Source: Tipula vernalis
Taxonomy: Eukaryota; Arthropoda; Insecta; Diptera; Tipulidae
Reading direction: 5' to 3'
DNA: 64,000 nucleotides
Assembly (NCBI GenBank): GCA_958295665.1
Contig: OY282560.1
Location: 103,641,930-103,705,929 of the forward strand
The notes beneath the pieces are model-generated. The model saw nothing but the letters and a program-made list of their open reading frames with translations, had not been told where the DNA came from and ran no database searches. The stretch's first letter is position 1. Each line of letters starts with the position of its first letter. The translations under genes were made by a program, and so were the position numbers. Positions 56,935-64,000 of the stretch are shown here, piece after piece.

Positions 56935-58016
56935 CATCTTTTATGGGGGTACGTAAACATTGAATAACTTTGACATTTGTCAACCGATTGATCTTGATTA
57001 AACATATTTTTGAAACATGAATCGCTTCATTCTTTCAAAGAACGCGCCGAAATAGTGATGCTATACATTGAAAATAGTCGTTCAGTTGTGTTAACTCAAC
57101 GTGCATATCGTCGAAACTATCGTGGCCAACAAGCACCGTCTGAGCATGGGGTAATGAGAGATCGTAAACATGCCGTTCATCAACAACCAAGACATTCCAA
57201 TGAGCTGGTTGAAGCGGTCAGAGAGAGCGTTGCACAGAACCCAGAAGTGTCGGTATCGTCGCCGCGATCAGCATTTTGGCATCAGTGGAACCACTTGGCG
57301 GCGCATTTTGAAGGATGGACCAAGTCGCTTGAAATACGGCCAAATAGTCTCTCGAATGGTTGACACTGAACCTGATTTTTGGAACCAAATTTTGATGACC
57401 GGCGAGACCCATTTCACACTCTCTGGCGGCGTTAATAAGCAAAATTGCCGTATTTGGGGAACGGAAAATCCACGCGAGATCTATGAAACGCCATTGCATG
57501 ACAAAAATGTGACTGTTTGGGCCGGCGTTTGCGCCAAAACCATCATTGGGCCATATTTTTTCAGAGAAAACGAAACAGTCGATGAAAATCGATATCGGTG
57601 GATATTGGCTCATTATGTCTGCCCGCGAATGCGTGAAAAAGGTCTTGACGGTTACAGGTTTCAACAAGACGTTGCGCCATGCCACACTGCAAATCAAACA
57701 ATTCAGTTTCTGCAACGAAAATTCCCTGGACGTCTGATGTCAAAAAGAGGCGACATTAACTGGCCACCCAGATCTCCAAATTTGACCCCTCCGGACTTCT
57801 TTTTGTGGAGTTATTTGAAAAGGAAAATATACGCCAGCAAGCCTCAGACAATTGACGAGCGCTCAAGGCAAACATTCGTGCCGAAATCATCGCTATAAGG
57901 CGGTCACTTAATTGATGTTGACCAAATTGAATAAAAATACCTCATTTATAGAAATCGGTTCTTTTTTTCAAAGTTATTCAATGTTTACATAGCCCCCTAA
58001 AAGATGGCGCACCCCA
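56935..58016 (+). mobile_element. IS630/Tc1/mariner-type element, both ends present
   Basis: The left end starts CAGGGTGCGCCATCTTTTAT and the right end, reverse-complemented, starts TGGGGTGCGCCATCTTTTAG. Similarity continues for about 47 bp through the ACATTGAATAACTTTGA block. TA flanks both sides. The 1082-bp length is close to, but below, a full element. Confidence 0.9.
57010..57898 (+). pseudogene. Transposase, IS630/Tc1/mariner superfamily, inactive
   Basis: The N-terminal DNA-binding part lies in one frame (57010-57363: KERAEIVMLYIE, AYRRNYRGQQAPS, DRKHAVHQQPRHSNELVEAV). The catalytic part lies in a second (to 57898: GETHFTLSGGVNKQNCRIWG, ENPREIYETPLHDKNVTVWAG, RFQQDVAPCHTANQTIQFL and NWPPRSPNLTPPDFFLWSYL). 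The first catalytic Asp, in the usual (S/T)DEAHF box, is replaced by Gly (TGETHF). The second, in QQDVAPCH, is kept. The linker between the two halves is shortened. A frameshift near 57240 plus the lost Asp make it inactive. It is a sister of the remnant at 9190-9681. Confidence 0.9.
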
Positions 58017-58018
58017 TA

Positions 58019-61000
58019 TTAAAATAGTTGTGAACTTTTAAAAATGAGTCGGGCTCTGGGGCGACTCAGACCCGGAATTCCCTAAGGATAAAAAACTACC
58101 TTTTCATAAATTTTCAGCCAGTATAAACTCTTTGAATAAAACGTTCACCAGCTCTCCTACTAGCGGGCCCACGAAGAAATTTACCAATCATTTTTCGCTT
58201 ACAAACCAAACTTGTTCTTAATTTATTGTTCTAGCCTACGTAGTTTATGCAAAAGTAAAACTTTTTTAGCTTCTAAAAAATATTTTTTGGCTAATATTGT
58301 AATTTCTAATATTGCCTTCTAATATTTTAATCCGTTTCTGTTATCAAGTTTTTAGATAGTGTACCTACTTCAAGAATTTTTTTTTATCCTCATGTTTTGG
58401 ATATGATAAAACCTTCATCTTCAGGTCTTGGAATTGAATCATTTTTTCTGTATTTTGGGAGCAAAATGGTCGCTGTCACGGGCTAACAATTTCAATTCGG
58501 CGGGTAGAATTTTGGGCTTCGCAAAAAAATTGAATGGAAATCAGGGGATCTGTTTTATCATTAAATAATCGGAAATTAGCTTTTAATCGTTTCGTTTACA
58601 AAAAATTATCTAGTTATTGTTATGTATTACATCAAAGTTTAAAAACAACGCGTTTCGACCTTGGACGAATAAATATTTATATCAAGTAACTACTAAAAAT
58701 TTAAAATACATTGATTGCACTGACTAAGAAGCATTTGAATAATACAAAGTTGAATAAGCGGTTTAAGAAACTTTCCGATATTCTTGAAGAGTAGTGCACA
58801 TTAAGAAAATCAGAAACGCATTTTTTAAATCGTAAATTTCAAGATACTCTAAGGCTAGAGGAAATAATAAAAAGTAGTGCGCACTTGTTAATGTTATTTT
58901 AGGAAAAATTTTGAGCTACTCGTATCAAAATTTTAACAAGAATTTGTTTAATTTTTGTTGTTGCTTTGATATGATTCAGATCACTTTGCGTCAAGAAATA
59001 AAAAGTAGCTAAAAGTAGCGTCTAAAAAGTAGCTAAACTTTTAAGTTTGCCAACTAAAAGTTTTTCCGATTTTGTTCCCGATGGTTTGATTACGCAGAAT
59101 AGCGCGAGTACTCTGGTATTTATCAAATTAAATGCTCGACTACGGGTATTTCGAAACTCGAGTAATGTTAATGTGGTATGAAGCCTGTTTGAAAACTTGA
59201 TAAATTATCAATTTAAATTTGTTGTTTTTTATATCATATTTGAAATCGTTAAGTCGTAGTCGGAATCTCACGGAACATTATTTAATAAAAAATAAATTGA
59301 AGTTGTAACAGCTTACAGTTTACATATATGAAATGTTTAAATAGCTGTTTAATATAATGGAGAAGGTTAGGGAACAACTTTTTTACAAATTTTTTATATC
59401 TTTACATTTATATATCTAATAGTAGATTGTGTGGTTAAACTTGAAAAGTTTTCCTGGGTTACGCGTTATTCACCTTGAATCGATTGGTTATTAGATTCAA
59501 CAGGTAAATGTACGATGAATTATAGATTACGATCGAAAATATCAAAAAAAGAAAAACAAAATAATTTTTCAAGTTTAATAAAGTCCCTGTTATATTTTTA
59601 TCTAAAATAAATTTTTTTTTAACTATTTGCATTTCGAGCAAAGCTTGTTAAGATCTAACTCTAATGTATTGTTTTTCTAGTAATACAAGCTTTAAGTAAT
59701 GTCTTTTGGCGGTAATCGAGTATTGTTCGTGATACGTAACGTACGAATTACAAGGTTAGGTTTGTGTTCAATGACTCTTAAACTTCAAAAATAATTTACA
59801 AATGATTTTCTTCGTGCATAGTTGTTGCAAGGTACACTGGAAATTTGAGAAAATTTAAAACTTGTTTTTGGTTAAATTTGTATTTTGTATGTTTGATAAT
59901 TTATTAAGGTTAATTAATTATTATAATTAATAATAGTTTCCTTATAGCAAGTAGTTTAATAAAAAAAAAAAAATGTTAAAGTAAATGATGGTATATACGG
60001 TAATATTGACCGCGAATATGGAGGTTAAAAATATGGAATTTTTGTTTGCTACGTAACTGAGTTGGAAATTTCCGAACGTATAACGAGTTTTAATCTAAAA
60101 ATTAAAAGTTTTTAAATTTGATATTTTATGTGAAGATCAGCTTAATTTTGTACTAAAAATTCTTGTCTTCAGATTAATTTTATATAATTTGGGAAAATTT
60201 GTTTGTTTAAAGATCTGAGCTATTTGCTAATTGAATGTTCTGGAGGTTTTTGAAATTTGACAGTGATTGGCTATAAGACGCTAGTATTAGTAAAGTTTGA
60301 GCTAATACCTCAAGTGTACCTACATGAGCTAACTTTAATATCAAGTTATTAGTTACACATTTGGTTCTACACTATTCTACACAAATCTTATTAAATTACC
60401 CATTAAAAAAAAAACTAATCTAGACTACAATTCTGCTTAATATGTTGTCGACCTCTAACACACAAACTAAGTACATTTTCAATTAGCGTCAATAATTTTT
60501 CATTTTAATCTAACTTAATGTTTATGAAAATAAAATGACTTGACAAAGAGTAAATTGATGTTGATTGAGGGAACAAATATTGTTTAATATTAGAAACTAA
60601 TTAATTAAGCTGCCGAACTGCTTGAGATTTTATAAAATAGGCAGGATTTCAACATTATTGCTGTCAGCTATTATTATGATTAATTTGTTGAAATAGTCTA
60701 CTATTACCTAAATTTATCGAATTCTGATATTTTTAATTTTTTTTTTTAATCTTTAACATTGAAATTATCGGGAACGTTTTCCGATATTCGAGATTTCTCA
60801 TTTGCTTTTTACTTATTTCGTTTTCGAGATTTAACAGTTAATTGAGAATTTTTAGTACAGTCTTTACTGAAATATAATAGTAAACAATAATGTGTTGCGA
60901 TATTAACTCGAAACATTTTAGTGGTACGTGTTAACCTGTTATTAGCCTTTCAGTCGGGTCAAAATTCGCCATTTCGAATGGGCTGCCAATTTTAAAAAAT

Positions 61001-61199
61001 ATTAAATTTGGAAAAACGATAAAATGTATAGCAGTAAGAGAATCATGTTGAAATTAATCGTTTTTGGTGAAATTTATGAAATGTGTGCACATAATTTTGT
61101 CCTAAATCTTAACTTAACCTCATCGAAGTTATAAGCTTTCATTGGTTATAATGACGAAAAATCTTGTATTTGATTGGAACTTAAAAAAATAAGAATTTC
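58019..61199. other. About 3.2 kb AT-rich DNA, no gene seen
   Basis: No RT, transposase, tRNA or repeat boundary was recognised. The open frame at 59459-59641 is low-complexity. Confidence 0.5.
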
Positions 61200-61216
61200 T
61201 AAGTCTCATTCTCCCA

Positions 61217-62039
61217 TTGGTGGAGGTGATCTTCAGGGGGTGTCTAAAACTGAATTATATTCCTAGGAAATGGACGGAGGTTAGGGTGATTTTCATCCCG
61301 AAAACGGGGAAGAATTCACAGGCCTACCCAAAGGACCTAAGGCCTATAACTTTATCATCCTTTCTGTTGAAAACATTGGAAAGAATGATCGACGTGTACA
61401 TACGTGCAAAAATAAAACCCAGTAATTGGGCGACTTCTCAGCATGCGTACTGGAAAGGGAGATCTATGGACACGGCTCTGCATTCCCTGGTGCGAACAAT
61501 TGAGAAATCAATCCACTCGAAAGAGTACTGTATGGTAGCCTTCCTCGATATAGAGAGCGCCTTTAACAATATCAGGACGGAGGCAGTTCCGGTAGGACTG
61601 TCTTTCTTAGATGTGGACTACCCCTTAGGAAGGATGATAAATCAGATGCTAGAATGCAGGATTATTAACGCGGATATGGGGGAATCCACCATTAGGAGGC
61701 GAGTAGTTAGAGGAACTCCGCAAGGTGGTGTCCTATCACCTCTTCTCTGGAACATAGTTATCAATGGATTACTTTTGGAACTGGAGAGGGAGGGAATAGG
61801 GGTGATAGCGTATGCAGATGATGTAGCAATCGCGATCTCGGGGAAGTACCTAGGCACGATTAAGGAAGTCATGCAACACGCGCTCGTAATCATTACAAAG
61901 TCGGCCAGCAAATGTGGGCTGGGTATAAATCCATCCAAAACAGAGCTTGTACTCTTATCCAAGAAATATAAAATTCCGGTAGTCGCCCCTCCTACCTTAA
62001 ATGGCACGGCACTGGCCTTTACTGATAAGGTAAGCTAAA
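61217..62039 (+). pseudogene. RT palm of LOA/R1-like copy B
   Basis: The frame reads IPRKWTEVRVIFIPKTGK, RPITLSSFLLKTLERMID and HAYWKGRSMDTALHSL. Then come motif A AFLDIESAFNN, RGTPQGGVLSPLLWNIVING and the catalytic VIAYADDVAIAI, followed by GLGINPSKTELVLLSKK. All RT catalytic Asp residues are present. The frame stops at 62036 because 28 bp present in copy A (after ACTGATAAGG...) are missing here. The thumb then resumes in another frame at 62044. In relatives this enzyme copies element RNA at a nicked target. Confidence 0.92.
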
Positions 62040-62043
62040 TTGG

Positions 62044-63283
62044 ATGCCCATTATTTTAGAGAGAGCAAAGAAGTCCATTATGGCTCTGTACTCATGTAGA
62101 AACGCCGTCGGTAGGAGATTTGCTCTAAAACCAGAGCTGGTACACTGGCTCGTCACCGCTGTAGTCAGACCGATTCTGATGTACGGGGTGAGTGTGTGGT
62201 GGCCAGCACTAAACAACAAAACTTATAAGAATAAGTTAGAGAAGGTACAGAGAACGGCCTGCTTGCTTATAAGCGGGGCACTGAGGACAACCCCTACACG
62301 TGCTCTGGAGGCTATGTTCTACCTTCTTCCTGTCGACATCTTTGGTAAGCAGAGAGCGGAAACTACGGCTGCACCTCTGCCGTGTTTGAGTGGAAATGTC
62401 TTCAGACGGGCCACTCGACGATTGGCAGGTCGCTACAGGCAGATGTGATGAATAGTGACTACACGATACCGATTATATGCTTTGAAAAAGGTTTCCGGAC
62501 TCTTCTCCCCTCAAGGGAATCCTGGGGGAACAGGTCAATAACAGAAACTGGAAGTATACAATTCTACACTGACGGCTCTAAGCTAGACACCAAAGTCGGA
62601 GCAGGAGTCTATTCGTTCGTCTTCCTGATCACTGCAGTGTGTACCAGGCGGAGGTGGTAGCGATTGAGGAAGCGCTGGCTTGGTTGAAGCATAATGTCAA
62701 ATCCACAAGGGATATAACAATATATGTGGACAGTTAGGCGGCAATCAAGTCGCTGGAATCAGTTTCTCTGACGTCCATGCTGGCATTGAAGTGCCGCTCA
62801 TCTCTTAACGAGATGAGTGAGCATTTCAATATCCAGATAGTCTGGGTCCCCGGTCACTGGGACGTACTGGGGAACTGCAGGGCGGACGAACTGGCAAGGC
62901 AAGGTACAACTCTCCAATTAAAACCGGAAAGGGCAAATCTGGGGAGGCCCATAGCAGCGTTTTATAGGGCGCTTAGAAATGAGGCGATAGCCTCTGCACA
63001 GAAGAGGTGGACTAACGCCATAACATGTTATGTAGCGCGGCAAGTCTGGCCGAAACTGGACTTGAAGCGCTCCAAGACGCTACTATCCCTCCGTAGACCT
63101 GACTTAAGTACAGTCGTGGGGGTGCTCACAGGATATTGCCTCATTGGGGAGCATGCGAGGAGGCTTGGGTCAATAGCAAATGACTTCTGTAGAAGCTGTA
63201 TGGATGAGGAGGAGGAAGAGACTTTGAGCCACTTCCTCTGCTCATGCCCGGCGCTAGCTTACAGGAGGCATAAACATCTGGGC
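62044..63283 (+). pseudogene. RT thumb and RNase H of copy B
   Basis: The thumb (62044-62448) matches copy A, then shifts frame near 62375 where a few bases are lost. RNase H starts with FYTDGSKL (62560) and is broken by a deletion after GAGVY (about 62610) and a TAG stop at 62735 where copy A reads a sense codon. It resumes at 62777 with VWVPGHWDVLGNCRADELAR and ends inside the C-R-S-C...C-S-C-P zinc motif. All three breaks are absent from copy A. Confidence 0.88.
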
Positions 63284-64000
63284 CGCCCTCTTTTAACGAG
63301 CTATCTAAATTAATTACTTAATTAGTGCTATCTAAATTATTAATTAAATTGTTAGCTCTGTTCTCACTAAAATGCAATCGAATTGGAAACATTTCGTCGT
63401 CTCGAAACTGGGGGGCTATTATGAAATTATTCGACGCGCTTTTTTTGCGATCATATCGAAAATTTTCCTATTATGAAACTTTGTTTTCGAGAAAGTCGAA
63501 CAATATGCGATTGCTCTTGAGGTGACGAATGCATACAATAATAAATCGTGCGATAAAAAAATTTCAGTTATTCAGTTCGTAACGTACATATATTTTAATT
63601 TTTTTTTTATATTTTCCGCCTAAATTAACGATTTCAAATTATTTTCAAATTAATAAAGATTTCGACATATTAGATTGAAACTAAAGTTAACTCCCAATTT
63701 TATTATAGTTACGAAACTCAGATGTGTCAGTACTGTAACTCATTTCAAATTCAACACTACTTTGGATTAGATTTTAATCATAGTCAAACTGCCTTAAAAT
63801 ACTATATGCATTTTTGTAGTTGGCATCCACTTATTGGCATCGACTTAAAGGAGTTGAACTTAACGTCTTGGTGTAAGATTTAGTTATAATTTGATTGCCA
63901 AACTTTGCTGACCATAAACATTTCAATTGAGAATCAAATGAGAGAACATGTCTGAAAAGTCTCTTTCATTAATAAACACTTCGGTACAATTGATTAGAAG
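63284..64000. other. AT-rich DNA, no gene seen
   Basis: Starts with a partly repeated AT-rich stretch (GCTATCTAAATTA-type, twice within 63299-63340). The open frame at 63325-63525 has no recognisable motif. Confidence 0.5.

Larger units (their letters stand above)
61200..63283 (+). mobile_element. LOA/R1-like non-LTR retroposon, copy B
   Basis: Nearly the same sequence as copy A over the shared part (61967-63283 against 17876-19258). It extends further upstream into the RT palm and fingers. It begins inside the RT and ends abruptly at 63283 within the zinc-motif region, where copy A continues for another 150 bp or so. It has no proper 3' end and no target duplication. Confidence 0.9.

Noticed and set aside
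36052..64000. Search for the next elongase exon (HxxHH-containing segment)
   Set aside because: I scanned the plus strand by eye for the expected W-T-W-L and H-W-Y-H-H coding patterns and found none. I cannot exclude a missed short exon.

Overview
This window looks like non-coding DNA from an insect nuclear genome. It is strongly AT-rich, and long homopolymer runs and degenerate transposons of many families fill most of the recognisable sequence. I see no operons, bacterial genes, rRNA, standalone tRNA genes or CRISPR arrays. The only host-gene coding sequence I can support is one 138-bp internal exon at 35914-36051 (+). It encodes part of an ELOVL6-type very-long-chain fatty-acid elongase and closely resembles the fly Baldspot protein. 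The window is therefore best read as parts of the introns flanking that exon. A dipteran host is an inference from that resemblance and from the transposon mix.

Layout. 1-12 kb: a degraded Jockey/CR1-like non-LTR element (1793-4375, -), a mariner scrap (5209-5400, +), a second RT fragment (5950-6560, -), a MITE with 45-bp terminal inverted repeats (7589-7840) and an internally deleted Tc1/mariner-type element (9037-9783). 12-24 kb: an inverted-repeat element (12141-12490), a Tc1 element with TA duplications (13282-14780), a 5'-truncated LOA/R1-like retroposon with a 15-bp target-site duplication (17876-19417), a decayed relative on the other strand (19811-21430) and a Jockey-type 3' end (22397-23300). 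24-36 kb: largely featureless AT-rich DNA, then an irritans-type mariner (27243-28357) abutting a MITE (28358-28817), another MITE (30981-31475), palindromes and a broken Mutator-like (MULE) transposase (33248-34540).

36-47 kb: the elongase exon, a retroposon tail with RNase H (36485-37255), a long hairpin (38149-38553) and a young Ty3/gypsy element (39605-44512, coding on -). The gypsy element has identical-looking 261-bp LTRs, a GTACA target duplication and one uninterrupted 1348-codon gag-pol frame. Its reverse transcriptase carries YVDE instead of YVDD. 47-64 kb: a pogo-like MITE, a gag-like (DUF4780-type) retroposon fragment (51985-52680, -), a hairpin repeat, a tRNA-derived SINE (about 55150-55337, -), a dead piggyBac-like transposase (55505-56642, -), a complete-ended but dead IS630/Tc1/mariner-type element (56935-58016) and a second LOA/R1-like copy (61200-63283).

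The genes do not form a pathway. Every open frame longer than about 100 codons that I can identify belongs to a mobile element. All of these except the gypsy polyprotein are frameshifted, truncated or missing catalytic residues.
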